Source: Salinicola salarius (GTDB taxonomy: Bacteria > Pseudomonadota > Gammaproteobacteria > Pseudomonadales > Halomonadaceae). From it: a stretch of 64,000 bases of DNA. Shown here in pieces: positions 49,231-58,079 of the stretch. Both the position numbers and the translations under genes were made by a program. Location of the stretch: assembly GCF_003206135.1 (NCBI RefSeq), contig NZ_PZJT01000002.1, positions 1 to 64,000 of the forward strand. Reading direction: 5' to 3'. Below the pieces are notes generated by a model. It worked only from the letters and a program-made list of their open reading frames with translations. It did not search any database and was not told the origin of the DNA. The stretch's first letter is position 1, and each line of letters opens with the position of its first letter.

Positions 49231-51770
49231 CTAATATATCCTACTCACAAAAAGAGATTGTAAATAATCTTTTAAAGGTTGAGCATAAAAATTATGCAGC
49301 CACCCTGGGGCTGGTCGATGCTCCTACAATTCATCTTGAGAGAAAGGAGTTGGCAGAAGCCATATCGGTCGTTGATAGGCTATCGAGAAATGATCAAGAG
49401 TTTGCAAAGCGAGTTGCAATATTGACGATTGCTTTATCTTGGGAATACTCAAACAAGGATTACAAAGACTCTTTACGAGAAATATTTGTCACAGCATTGA
49501 CTCGGATGGGTATAGCTCCATCAACAGTGTTAGTTGATGAAGGCTACAAAAATGAAGGCATCTACAGTCCATTTGGTAGTTACATCAGTAAACTTTCAGT
49601 TATTGCAAATCAATTAAAATATGAAGTTGATATTTACGACAAGACTTACCTGTTAACAGATTTCCAGAAGAACGTTTGGGACTCTATTGACACCAACAAA
49701 GTTGTTTGCATATCAGCTCCAACGTCAGCTGGAAAATCATTTTCAATATACTTAAAAATTATCCAAAAGCTGACGCAGGAATATAAAAGCGTAGTGTATG
49801 TTGTTCCTACAATAAGTCTTGTAAATCAAGTAACAAAAGACCTTTCAAACTTGGTGAAAGAATTTAATTTTCGTGACGTAGAAATATATACTCACATTCA
49901 AGAAAAACAGCCAGAAAAGTATATATATGTGTTAACGCAAGAGAGAGCTATATCAGGGTTCAGTGAAGAAGCTCATTTCCAAAATCTAGACATGCTAATT
50001 GTAGATGAAGTTCAAAATATTGAACGTGTTGCGAATGATGGTGATCAAAGATCAAAAATATTATATGACTTTCTAAAGGAAATAAAGCATCACACCAATA
50101 CGAAAAGAATTATTCTAAGTGGGCCTAGGCTAAAAAACGTAGGAAATCTCGGGTTTGATATATTTGATCAAGTCTCATATCAGGCAGAAACGAAAGTACC
50201 ACCAGTAGTCAACATTACTTATTCAGTGTCAAAATGCAAGGGGAGGTTCTATTTCAATCAATACAGTGATATTTCCGAAGAGCCAAGTTCTATTATTATT
50301 CAGCACAATGAACAGATTAAAGGCTTAGGGGGTACACTATATAACGACAATTTTCACAGCTATCTAGATTTTATAATCGGCCGCATAAAAAACAAAAGTA
50401 ATTTGATATTTTCACCAACCGCTAACCAAGCACGAAAGACTGCCATTTACTTGGCTAATAATGCACCTGTTGAAAATAGAGAGCAAGTTGAGTCGCTGGC
50501 TGAATATATTGCAGAGTTCGTTCATAAAGACTATGACTTGGTTGGGCTAGTGCGGCATGGAGTCGCTTATCATACTGGCAAACTTCCACTTCATATTCGC
50601 TCTGCTATCGAAGACTCATTTTCAAGTGGTATTGTAAATAACATTGTTTGTACTACTACATTGATGCAGGGTGTTAATTTCCCGGCTTCAAACATAATTG
50701 TAAGGAACCCATATCTTTTTACCAGGAGAATAAAAGATAGAGAAAATGTTAAGTTGTCGAACTATGAGTTTTCAAACTTACGGGGGCGAGCAGGAAGGCT
50801 TCTTAAAGAGTTTATTGGTAGGACAATCGTGCTCGATGAATCTTCGTTTGAAATAGAACAAGAGAACGAAGCTCTTTTTGAATTCACCGAAAAAGAACTA
50901 AGTACGGGCTACAGTGAGTACTACGAGAGATTTAGAGAAAATATAGATAGTGCGATTGGAAACGACGCTTTTGTAGAAGATGGCAAAGAGAAGTATCTCG
51001 TCACATATATAAGGCAAACTATATATAGGCATGGGGAGAACAGTTATGCTCGCCTGCAAGAAGTAGGTATAAATATGAGTAGAGAGCAAATACAAAAAAA
51101 TATAAAGACTCTAGATTCCTTGAGTGTTCCACCTAGTGTTGTATATAAGAATAGGTATTGGGACCCATATGATCTTGAAGTCATGTATCAGAGGCTGAAA
51201 AATAACATGATTGTTAAGTTGCCGGACAATATATGGCATAGAAATACTCTTAATTCTTTAAAAAGCGCAGCTATAACACTCTCTCAAATTATGCCTTATT
51301 ACTTTAACCGGTATATCTCCAATCCAACGAAAGATAGTGAGCAACTAGGTAAGTATATCTGGAGCATTTGTAAATATGCTACAGATTGGGGGAGAGAAAA
51401 GCTCCTTAGAGATATATTAAGGGAACGTGATTTTACCGATGATGCTAGTGATCAAATAGATAATGCAGTGAAAATCATCACATCCAAAGTGTGTTTTGGT
51501 TTGCCTATGCTACTTAAGCCATTATCGGATATGTCTGAAGGTGAGAACTCCATACTAAGTGTTATTGAGAATGGAGCTCACACTAAGGTAACTAAATACC
51601 TTATCGCAAAAGGAATCCCAAGGGATACTGCTATATATATTAAGCAAACTGCCCTGGCAGATATTGATCAAGAAGAGCCTGACCACCGTCAAATACAGAA
51701 AAAAATCTCAGATTTAAGAGGTCATGTTTCACCTTGGATATTCAGTCAGATCGAAAGTGCAGGCATGTAA
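49227..51770 (+). CDS. hamB: HamB, Hachiman superfamily 2 helicase
   Basis: The 847-residue SF2 (Ski2/DExH-like) helicase partners HamA. Walker A is APTSAGKS at about 164-171, motif II is DEVQ at about 260-263, SGP (motif III) is in ILSGPRL, motif IV/V is TTTLMQGVNFPASNII, and motif VI is LRGRAGR at about 518-524. An N-terminal helical region of about 140 residues and a C-terminal region of about 280 residues have no motif I recognise. In studied Hachiman systems HamB senses DNA damage or phage DNA and frees HamA to cut DNA. It starts in an ATGA overlap with the shifted hamA frame. AT-rich, with foreign codon use. Confidence 0.9.
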   Translation: MTNISYSQKEIVNNLLKVEHKNYAATLGLVDAPTIHLERKELAEAISVVDRLSRNDQEFAKRVAILTIALSWEYSNKDYKDSLREIFVTALTRMGIAPSTVLVDEGYKNEGIYSPFGSYISKLSVIANQLKYEVDIYDKTYLLTDFQKNVWDSIDTNKVVCISAPTSAGKSFSIYLKIIQKLTQEYKSVVYVVPTISLVNQVTKDLSNLVKEFNFRDVEIYTHIQEKQPEKYIYVLTQERAISGFSEEAHFQNLDMLIVDEVQNIERVANDGDQRSKILYDFLKEIKHHTNTKRIILSGPRLKNVGNLGFDIFDQVSYQAETKVPPVVNITYSVSKCKGRFYFNQYSDISEEPSSIIIQHNEQIKGLGGTLYNDNFHSYLDFIIGRIKNKSNLIFSPTANQARKTAIYLANNAPVENREQVESLAEYIAEFVHKDYDLVGLVRHGVAYHTGKLPLHIRSAIEDSFSSGIVNNIVCTTTLMQGVNFPASNIIVRNPYLFTRRIKDRENVKLSNYEFSNLRGRAGRLLKEFIGRTIVLDESSFEIEQENEALFEFTEKELSTGYSEYYERFRENIDSAIGNDAFVEDGKEKYLVTYIRQTIYRHGENSYARLQEVGINMSREQIQKNIKTLDSLSVPPSVVYKNRYWDPYDLEVMYQRLKNNMIVKLPDNIWHRNTLNSLKSAAITLSQIMPYYFNRYISNPTKDSEQLGKYIWSICKYATDWGREKLLRDILRERDFTDDASDQIDNAVKIITSKVCFGLPMLLKPLSDMSEGENSILSVIENGAHTKVTKYLIAKGIPRDTAIYIKQTALADIDQEEPDHRQIQKKISDLRGHVSPWIFSQIESAGM

Positions 51771-51988
51771 CAGGTAAATTCAGGTGACGCCCTTGGCGCG
51801 CCTGATTTAGCTATTAGATCAGCGCCGACTCCACGTCTGGTACTGATCGTAAGCTGCCTCGAAGCCAGCTGCCGTGCCGCAGGAGGAAGCAGCCGCCGAT
51901 TGCAACCGATGGTATAGAGAATGGTATACAACTTTGCTTTCGTGGCGATCTATGCCTCTGAGATCAATAGGTTATATAGTTTTAATGA
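51771..51988. other. Island right end without a gene
   Basis: About 220 bp from the hamB stop to the right repeat. It is mixed GC, becoming AT-rich at 51955-51988 next to the repeat, as expected of an attachment-site arm. No ORF is convincing. Confidence 0.5.
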
Positions 51989-52002
51989 TCCTGCTTCGGG
52001 CG
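51989..52002 (+). repeat. Right attachment repeat (tRNA-Arg 3' fragment)
   Basis: TCCTGCTTCGGGCG, identical to 45979-45992, flanked by sequence unrelated to a tRNA. Confidence 0.85.
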
Positions 52003-52077
52003 ACAATCCGGCCACGCTACCATGTGCTGCCTAACGAACGACTATCTACTTTCGATAACCGCCTACAAGGAAACGAC

Positions 52078-52701
52078 ATGGAGTGGGATTTCCTGCTGGT
52101 GTTCCTGCCAGCCTGCTTCGCGCTGAACATGGCGTTCGGCCCCAACAATTTGCTGGCGACAACGAACGCGGCTCGTGTCGGGCCGCTGAAGGCGATCATC
52201 GCTTCGTCGGGGCGGATCGCTGCGTTCACTCCCATGATTGCCATCGCGGGCGTCGGCCTGGGCACGTTGCTGACGACTTCCATGTGGTTTTTCATCGTCG
52301 TGAAGTGGGCGGGGGCGCTGTACCTGGCATGGCTCGGGCTCAAGCTGCTGATGAGCAAGCCGCAGTCGGCGATCATCGAAGGCGGGCAGCCCCAGTCGAT
52401 GCGTTCGCTGATCCGTCAGGAATTTCTGGTGGCGGCCGGCAATCCCAAGGCGATCCTGATCTTTACTGCGTTCCTGCCGCAGTTCGTGGTGCCCGAACAC
52501 TATGCCTTGAGCTTCATCATTACAGGTGCGCTGTTTCTGGTCATGGAAGTCGTGGCGATCGCGATCTATGCCGTGCTGGGCAGCAAGATCGGCCGTTATC
52601 TGCGCAATGGCAAGGCGATGCAGTGGTTCAACCGCGTCAGTGGTGCGCTGATGGTCGTCTTCAGCATCGGCTTGCTGGCGATGAAGCGGCCAGCTGGCTG
52701 A
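52078..52701 (+). CDS. LysE/RhtB-family amino-acid exporter
   Basis: The 207-residue protein has six hydrophobic helices and the LysE/RhtB layout ACFALNMAFGPNNLLATTNAARVG, ALYLAWLGLKLLMSK and EFLVAAGNPKAILIFTAFLPQFV. It exports an amino acid or derivative, and the substrate is not evident. ATG 52078 follows AAGGAAA. It is the first chromosomal gene after the island. Before integration it would have lain about 80 bp downstream of tRNA-Arg. Confidence 0.92.
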   Translation: MEWDFLLVFLPACFALNMAFGPNNLLATTNAARVGPLKAIIASSGRIAAFTPMIAIAGVGLGTLLTTSMWFFIVVKWAGALYLAWLGLKLLMSKPQSAIIEGGQPQSMRSLIRQEFLVAAGNPKAILIFTAFLPQFVVPEHYALSFIITGALFLVMEVVAIAIYAVLGSKIGRYLRNGKAMQWFNRVSGALMVVFSIGLLAMKRPAG

Positions 52702-53028
52702 GATCGCCTCCTGCGGCCTTCTCGATGCCCGGCCATGGCGGCGAACGGCGCCCGTATGCCGCTTGTGGTTCAGCGTCGCGCCCCGGCTCCGGGCTTATTC
52801 GGGCTTAGGCGAAAGGCTGCGATGGCATCTTTTTGGTTTTCGATGAACATAGCTGTTGACTAACACCTGACGAGAGCGCAGACTGGCGATCAGTTGGTTA
52901 GCAAGTCGCATATTGTCAGTTGCACTCGAATCATTCGGTAGCCTGGTTATATCCCCTTGTTTTACCCACTATCTCGGGTAGCACCCGGCAATCGTAATTA
53001 CGCGCTAAGCGCATAAGGAATTCGGAAC
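52702..53028. promoter_or_regulatory. Long leader region of the cold shock gene
   Basis: 327 bp before csp. Cold shock mRNAs usually carry a long structured 5' leader, and this region is AT-rich at 52820-53000 with no ORF. I could not fix a promoter or a cold-box match. Confidence 0.4.
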
Positions 53029-53232
53029 ATGGCAACTGGCACAGTTAAGTGGTTCAACGACACTAAAGGCTTTGGCTTCATTTCTCCGGCAGACGGTGGC
53101 GACGACCTGTTCGCACACTTCTCCGAGATCCAGGCTGACGGCTTCAAGTCTCTGCAGGACGGTCAGGAAGTTTCTTTCGACGTCACTCAGGGCAAGAAAG
53201 GTCTTCAGGCTGCTAACATCAAGCCGCTCTAA
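53029..53232 (+). CDS. Cold shock protein (CspA family)
   Basis: The 67-residue single OB-fold RNA chaperone begins [20 protein letters not shown] (RNP1 is KGFGFI), then [10 protein letters not shown] (RNP2-like). It melts RNA structure, and whether it is cold-induced or constitutive cannot be told. Strong terminator downstream. Confidence 0.96.
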   Translation: MATGTVKWFNDTKGFGFISPADGGDDLFAHFSEIQADGFKSLQDGQEVSFDVTQGKKGLQAANIKPL

Positions 53233-53276
53233 GACTTCCGGTAGATCCTTCGCCCTAGGGCGATAGAGCTTCCAGC

Positions 53277-53309
53277 ACCAAGGCCCGCTAACGCGGGCCT
53301 TGGTGTTTT
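53277..53309 (+). terminator. Rho-independent terminator after csp
   Basis: ACCAAGGCCCGC (53277-53288), loop TAAC, complement 53293-53304, then GTTTT. Confidence 0.9.
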
Positions 53310-53390
53310 CGCGTGCGTGAAATGTGGCATTCACATGAAGCGAGTCAGCCGATCACTCGGCTGGCTCGTTGTCGTTGGGGAAGGCTCGGC

Positions 53391-53654
53391 TCAGCTCTGG
53401 CGGCGCGATGCGATGCTGCCGAACCGGCGCTTGAACTGCGCGGCGCGGCCTTCGGTGCCGACTTCGCGCTGCTTGCCGGTATAGAACGGGTGGGAGGCAG
53501 AGGAGATATCGAGGTGAACGAGAGGGTAGGTGTTGCCATCTTCCCACTCGATGGTTTCCGTCGATGTCATGGTCGAGCCAATCTTGAAGTATTGATTGAC
53601 GCTGGTGTCGTGGAAGATGACCTGGCGATAGTCGGGATGGATGCCTGCTTTCAT
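53391..53654 (-). CDS. rpmE2: Ribosomal protein bL31 type B (zinc-independent)
   Basis: The 87-residue protein has the type B L31 sequence [27 protein letters not shown] and QFKRRFG. It contains no cysteine, so it is the zinc-free paralog that replaces the Cys-containing L31 under zinc shortage. ATG 53654 follows AAAGGAG. A Zur-like palindrome lies 27 bp upstream, which fits the known regulation of this gene. Confidence 0.96.
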   Translation of the reverse strand: MKAGIHPDYRQVIFHDTSVNQYFKIGSTMTSTETIEWEDGNTYPLVHLDISSASHPFYTGKQREVGTEGRAAQFKRRFGSIASRRQS

Positions 53655-53680
53655 GGAATTCTCCTTTCGATCGATTCGGT

Positions 53681-53699
53681 AATGTTATTACATAACATT
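53681..53699. promoter_or_regulatory. Zur box of rpmE2
   Basis: AATGTTATTACATAACATT is a perfect 8-3-8 inverted repeat and matches the gammaproteobacterial Zur consensus (AATGTTATANNATAACATT type). Confidence 0.85.
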
Positions 53700-53812
53700 C
53701 GTTAGAGCAAATTGGCGGTTTCACCAGTAGGCACGGTCGGGCGCGTTTGTGCGAAACGGGGCGTGATCCGCTATCATCGCGTCTCCTCCCAGCAGCCAGA
53801 CAGCCATCGTTC

Positions 53813-54118
53813 ATGCATAACCTCTACATTCCCGTCATTGCGATTCTGGCGGCTTTTGCCATTATCTTCGGTGGTCAGGCCATCTCGGATAGCCACGTCG
53901 ACGATGACATCAAGTCATTGCTTTCAAAGCAACTTGGCGTCGACAGCGAGATCGAGTTGCAGGCAATGAAAGAGGTTCAGAAGGGCTATGGCGTGTGCGG
54001 CCTTTACCAGATCGCCGATCAGGACCAATCCTTCGCGCCTTTCTACTATAGCAAGGTCAACGAGCGCGTGACGCTGGACGCCGAATCCGAGCGGTATCGG
54101 CGTCACTGCGGTGACTGA
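53813..54118 (+). CDS. Hypothetical exported or anchored protein
   Basis: 101 residues from ATG 53813. It has one N-terminal hydrophobic segment (LYIPVIAILAAFAIIFGG), then a periplasmic-looking soluble part with two cysteines (YGVCGLY and RRHCGD) that could form a disulfide. Several conserved-looking aromatic positions occur (FAPFYYSKVN). No family recognised. It lies between rpmE2 (divergent side) and a convergent small gene. Confidence 0.65.
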   Translation: MHNLYIPVIAILAAFAIIFGGQAISDSHVDDDIKSLLSKQLGVDSEIELQAMKEVQKGYGVCGLYQIADQDQSFAPFYYSKVNERVTLDAESERYRRHCGD

Positions 54119-54128
54119 GGAAGAATTT

Positions 54129-54407
54129 TCAAATCTGCTGAAATCGGTCGATGCGTTCGCGAATCGCGTTCTCGGGGCCGATGAGATTCTGAAGATCGGC
54201 TTCGGTCAGCCCGATGTCCTGGTGGCCTCGAGCAATCGAGGTGTAGTTTTCCCCTTCACGAATGGCTTCTTCGACCAGTAGCGAAAGTTCCTTGCGATCA
54301 TGCAGCGAGGCCGGATCGTAGCCCTGGCGCGCACGCTGGAACTGATTGGCCTGTTCTCGACGACAGCGCTGCAGCAGACTCTCGGTGATGAATGGTGTGC
54401 TTTTCAT
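54129..54407 (-). CDS. Hypothetical small cytosolic protein
   Basis: The 92-residue, highly charged, probably helical protein (SLLQRCRREQANQFQRAR; ELSLLVEEAIREGENY) has no signal or membrane segment. GAGGGGG stands 10 bases before the ATG. No family recognised. It is convergent with the preceding small gene, 10 bp apart. Confidence 0.6.
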   Translation of the reverse strand: MKSTPFITESLLQRCRREQANQFQRARQGYDPASLHDRKELSLLVEEAIREGENYTSIARGHQDIGLTEADLQNLIGPENAIRERIDRFQQI

Positions 54408-54622
54408 GAACCGTACCCCCTCGGCGGCGAAATTCCTCCTGAGAGTAGAACCGATTCGAAGAGCGTCACCATTGCCATTTTGGTGTAGATGCGATGCCGT
54501 CTTGCGGGCGGCAACGGCAGCGCCATGGCTTTTCCCGGCGTTGAAAGAGAAGGGCTGGCGGGTCGATTTTAGCGTTAACGAATTTGCGGTCTTCGACCAA
54601 GGTCGGTAGGGTTTCGCCCTTC

Positions 54623-54643
54623 ATGCCTAACGAACCGATCTGA
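54623..54643 (+). other. Leader mini-ORF before BCCT gene 2
   Basis: ATG CCT AAC GAA CCG ATC TGA encodes MPNEPI and ends two bases before the BCCT start codon. An equivalent mini-ORF precedes the next BCCT gene. Confidence 0.5.
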
Positions 54644-54645
54644 AT

Positions 54646-56217
54646 ATGACCCCCGATAACAACATGCCGACGCCGCGTGGCCGGTTTGGCGATCCCGTCG
54701 TGCTGGTGCTGACCATCGGTTTCATCGTCGCCTTCGTGCTGCTTTCAGCCATTTCGCCGGGTGCCGTGACCGATGCCATCGGAGCGGGCTTCACCTGGAC
54801 AGCGAGCACCTTCGGCAGCTTTTTCCAGTTGCTGCTGCTGTTGACGTTCTTCATTGCCATCGGCGTGGCGCTCTCGCCAGCCGGCCGGGCGCGAGTTGGC
54901 GGTACGGATCGCCCCGAGATGAGCACGTTCAAGTGGATCTCGATCATTCTGTGTACGCTGCTGGCCGGTGGCGGCGTGTTCTTTGCGGCGGGCGAGCCGG
55001 TCTACCACTTCGTGGTCACGCCCCCTGCCTTCGATAGCGAGCCCAACTCCGCGGCTGCCGTACCCCATGCCCTGGCGCAGTCGTTCATGCACTGGGGCTT
55101 TTTGGCCTGGGCCGTGCTCGGCACGCTGCCGGCCATCGTGCTGGCACACCAGCATTATCATCGCGGCCTGCCGCTGCAGCCGCGCACGCTGCTGGCGCCG
55201 GTTCTTGGCGAGCGTCGTGTTCGCGGCATGCTGGGCAGCGTGGTCGATGCGGTCTGCGTCATCGCGCTGGTGGCGGGCACGGTCGGGCCGATCGGCTTTC
55301 TCGCCACTCAGGTGAGCTTCGGCTTTCACGAGCTCTTCGGCCTGGCGGACGGCTACGGCACCCAACTGATCATCATGGCCGTGCTGGGCGCCGTCTACGT
55401 GACCTCAGCGGTCACGGGCATCGATCGCGGCATCCAGATCCTCAGCCGCTTCAACGTGATTCTGGCGATGGCTATCGCCGCGGTCATCCTGCTGTTCGGG
55501 CCGACCCAGTTTCTGGTCGATGCCTGGTTCCAGGGATTCGGCTCCTATCTGGGCTCGTTCTTCGAGATGGCGTCGATGACCGCCCAGACCGCGCCGGGCT
55601 GGTGGATGAAGTGGTGGACGGTGTTCTTCTTTGCCTGGTTCATCGGTTATGCGCCGCTGATGGCGATCTTCGTGGCGCGGATCTCCAAGGGCCGCACCAT
55701 TCGCGAGATGATCGTCGCGGTGGCGATCCTCGCGCCGTTGGCGACCACGGTGTGGTTCACGCTGCTCGGGGGTTCGGGCATCTTCTATCAGCTTCAGGGG
55801 CTCATCGATCTCAGCGAGCCGCTGCAGAATTTCCGTTTCGATGTCGCCACGCTGACGGTGGCCCAGGCGCTGCCGGGTGGGGTGTTCATGGCGCTGGCAA
55901 TCCTGCTGCTGACCACGATCTTCGTGGCGACCACGGGCGATTCGATGAGCTATGCCATTTCCGTGGTGTGCGCGGGGCACGATGAGCCCACGCCGGCATT
56001 GCGCGCCTTCTGGGGCGTGGCGATGGCGTTGATGGCGGCGATCCTGCTGAAGATGGGCGCCGGCCAGATCAGCGTGCTCCAGCAGTTCATCGTCATCTCG
56101 GCGATACCCGTTTCCCTGGTGTTGCTGCCGACCCTGTGGCACGGGCCGAAATCCGCCTACGCGATGGCGCGGGAGCAGGGCCTGCTGGGCGATACGGTGA
56201 GCGCCGCTCGGGGCTGA
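54646..56217 (+). CDS. BCCT-family transporter, tandem copy 1
   Basis: The 523-residue BCCT carrier has 12 helices. The Trp-box region is WWTVFFFAWFIGYAPLMAIFVARISKGRTI at about 322-351. It has only short hydrophilic tails and so may lack the osmosensing C-terminus of BetP/OpuD-type proteins. The protein starts MTPDNNMPTPRGRFGDPVVLV. There is no purine-rich Shine-Dalgarno right before ATG 54646, and the mini-ORF stop is two bases upstream. The paralog 170 bp downstream is very similar throughout, which indicates a tandem duplication. Quaternary amine uptake is likely, with substrate unknown. Confidence 0.92.
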   Translation: MTPDNNMPTPRGRFGDPVVLVLTIGFIVAFVLLSAISPGAVTDAIGAGFTWTASTFGSFFQLLLLLTFFIAIGVALSPAGRARVGGTDRPEMSTFKWISIILCTLLAGGGVFFAAGEPVYHFVVTPPAFDSEPNSAAAVPHALAQSFMHWGFLAWAVLGTLPAIVLAHQHYHRGLPLQPRTLLAPVLGERRVRGMLGSVVDAVCVIALVAGTVGPIGFLATQVSFGFHELFGLADGYGTQLIIMAVLGAVYVTSAVTGIDRGIQILSRFNVILAMAIAAVILLFGPTQFLVDAWFQGFGSYLGSFFEMASMTAQTAPGWWMKWWTVFFFAWFIGYAPLMAIFVARISKGRTIREMIVAVAILAPLATTVWFTLLGGSGIFYQLQGLIDLSEPLQNFRFDVATLTVAQALPGGVFMALAILLLTTIFVATTGDSMSYAISVVCAGHDEPTPALRAFWGVAMALMAAILLKMGAGQISVLQQFIVISAIPVSLVLLPTLWHGPKSAYAMAREQGLLGDTVSAARG

Positions 56218-56243
56218 CCGCGACCCCGGTTCGATCGATGCAT

Positions 56244-56277
56244 CGCCCCCGGCAGTCCGTTTTCCGGGGGCGTTTCT
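56244..56277 (+). terminator. Terminator between the tandem BCCT genes
   Basis: CGCCCCCGG (56244-56252) pairs with CCGGGGGCG (56264-56272), then TTTCTC. Confidence 0.8.
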
Positions 56278-56362
56278 CGTTTGCGTGAAAGCGTCTTCGC
56301 CGCCGACGACCGATCGATTCGATTTGCCGCTGCACTCGTGTATCTGTAGTGTGGCGCGCTTC

Positions 56363-56386
56363 ATGCCTAAAGAACCCTCCCTTTGA
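56363..56386 (+). other. Leader mini-ORF before BCCT gene 3
   Basis: ATG CCT AAA GAA CCC TCC CTT TGA encodes MPKEPSL and ends one base before the BCCT start. TTCATGCCTAA is identical in both leaders. Confidence 0.5.
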
Positions 56387-56387
56387 T

Positions 56388-57965
56388 ATGACCTCTGACA
56401 CCAACGTGCCATCGACGCAGGGTGGCCGTTTTGGCGATCCTGTCGTACTTGTTCTGACCATCGGTTTCATCCTGATATTTCTGTCGGCATCGGCGATCGC
56501 CCCCGAGACCGTTGCTCAGGTGATCGATGTCGCCTTTACCTGGTCCGCGAAAACCTTCGGCAGTCTTATCCAGCTTCTGATGTTGCTGACGTTTTTCATC
56601 GCCATCGGCGTGGCGATCTCTCCGGCCGGGCGGGCGCGGATCGGCTCTCTGGACCGGCCCGACATGAGCACCTTCCGGTGGGTGTCGATCATCCTGTGCA
56701 CGCTGCTGGCGGGCGGCGGCGTGTTCTTTGCCGCGGGCGAGCCGATCTATCATTTCGTGGTCACGCCGCCGGCGTTCGATTCCCAGCCCGGCACCGCCGA
56801 TGCCGTGCCGGATGCGCTGGCGCAGGCGTTCTTTCACTGGGGCTTCACCGGCTGGGCGATTCTCGGCACGCTGCCGGTGGCGATCCTGTCGCATCAGCAC
56901 TACCAGCGCGGCATGCCGCTGCAGCCGAGAACCCTGCTGGCGCCGATGCTGGGCGACCGGCTGGCGCGCGGCGTTCTGGGGGGCGTGGTCGATGCGATCT
57001 GCGCCATCGCCGTGACTGCCGGCACGGTGGGGCCGCTGGGCTTTCTGGCGACCCAGGTCAGCTTCGGCCTGCACGATCTGTTCGGCTTTCCGGGCGGCTA
57101 CGAGGTTCAACTGGCCATCCTGGCCGGGCTGGGGGCGATCTACGTAACCTCGGCGGTGACCGGGATCGATCGCGGCATTCAGTTCCTGAGCCGCCTGAAC
57201 GTGATTCTGGCCATGGTGATCGGTGCGGCCATCCTGCTGTTCGGCCCGACGCAGTTCCTGGTCGACAGCTGGTTCCAGGGATTCGGCACCTATCTCGGCA
57301 GTTTCTTCGAGATGTCGGCGATGACCACGGTGACGGCGTCGCCGGACTGGATGAAGTGGTGGACGGTGTTCTTTTTCGCCTGGTTCATCGGCTTCGCGCC
57401 GCCCATGGCGATCTTCGTCACGCGGATCTCGCGAGGCCGCACGATCCGCGAGATGATCATCGCCACCGCCGTGCTGGCGCCGATCGTCACCACGGTCTGG
57501 TTCACCCTGCTGGGCGGCTCGGGCATCTTCTACGAGCTCCAGGGCGCGATCGATCTCAGCCAGCCGCTGCAGAACTTCGAGTTCGACGTGGCGACCCTGA
57601 CGGTGGCCCAGGCGCTGCCGGGCGGCGCGTGGATGGCGCTGGCGATCCTGGTGCTGACGACGATCTTCGTCGCCACGACCGGAGATTCGATGAGCTATGC
57701 CGTCTCCGTGGTGTGTGCCGGTAACGACAATCCGGGCTCCGCGCTGCGGGCGTTCTGGGGCATCGTCTTCGCGCTGATGGCGGCGATTCTGCTGGGGATG
57801 GGCGAAGGGCAGGTCAGCGTGCTGCAGCAGTTCGTGGTGATCCCCGCCGTACCGGTCGCGCTGGTGCTGATACCGACTCTGTGGCACGGGCCAAAGGCGG
57901 CCTACGCGATGGCGAGAGCGCAGGGCGTGCTGGACGACTCACGCAGCGCGCCGGCACCGCACTGA
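56388..57965 (+). CDS. BCCT-family transporter, tandem copy 2
   Basis: The 525-residue BCCT carrier is close in sequence to the preceding gene over its full length (for example RFGDPVVLVLTIGFI, FFAWFIGFAPPMAIFVTRISRGRTI, TTIFVATTGDSMSYA). Start ATG 56388 is supported by the shared N-terminus MTSDTNVPSTQGG. An upstream in-frame start at 56349 is rejected. It has its own leader mini-ORF and is separated by a terminator, so it is independently transcribed. The two copies may differ in substrate or affinity. Confidence 0.92.
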   Translation: MTSDTNVPSTQGGRFGDPVVLVLTIGFILIFLSASAIAPETVAQVIDVAFTWSAKTFGSLIQLLMLLTFFIAIGVAISPAGRARIGSLDRPDMSTFRWVSIILCTLLAGGGVFFAAGEPIYHFVVTPPAFDSQPGTADAVPDALAQAFFHWGFTGWAILGTLPVAILSHQHYQRGMPLQPRTLLAPMLGDRLARGVLGGVVDAICAIAVTAGTVGPLGFLATQVSFGLHDLFGFPGGYEVQLAILAGLGAIYVTSAVTGIDRGIQFLSRLNVILAMVIGAAILLFGPTQFLVDSWFQGFGTYLGSFFEMSAMTTVTASPDWMKWWTVFFFAWFIGFAPPMAIFVTRISRGRTIREMIIATAVLAPIVTTVWFTLLGGSGIFYELQGAIDLSQPLQNFEFDVATLTVAQALPGGAWMALAILVLTTIFVATTGDSMSYAVSVVCAGNDNPGSALRAFWGIVFALMAAILLGMGEGQVSVLQQFVVIPAVPVALVLIPTLWHGPKAAYAMARAQGVLDDSRSAPAPH

Positions 57966-57991
57966 CGCCGTCTCCAATGCCGGAAAAGACG

Positions 57992-58030
57992 ACGCCCCCG
58001 ACGGAGAGCCTCCGTCGGGGGCGTTGCGGT
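57992..58030. terminator. Terminator between BCCT gene 3 and the Hsp20 gene
   Basis: A 15-bp perfect stem, ACGCCCCCGACGGAG (57992-58006) with its complement at 58010-58024, and a three-base loop. The minus strand continues into TCTTTT, so it mainly serves the small heat shock gene. Confidence 0.8.
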
Positions 58031-58079
58031 CTACTCGGCCGCCATTGGCTCGGCGGCCGGCCTTATACGATCACACGGT

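Larger units (their letters stand above)
45993..52002. mobile_element. 6-kb genomic island at tRNA-Arg carrying a Hachiman system
   Basis: Bounded by identical 14-bp repeats, one inside the 3' end of tRNA-Arg and one at 51989-52002 in otherwise unrelated sequence just upstream of the lysE-like gene. This is the classical footprint of tyrosine-recombinase integration into a tRNA gene. Cargo is gmhA, a TauE/SafE gene, a 750-bp region without genes, hamA and hamB. Roughly 48.2-51.8 kb is strikingly AT-rich compared with the rest of the window, while gmhA and tauE are GC-rich, so the island is a mosaic. No integrase or relaxase is visible, so it is either decayed or mobilised in trans. Confidence 0.8.
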
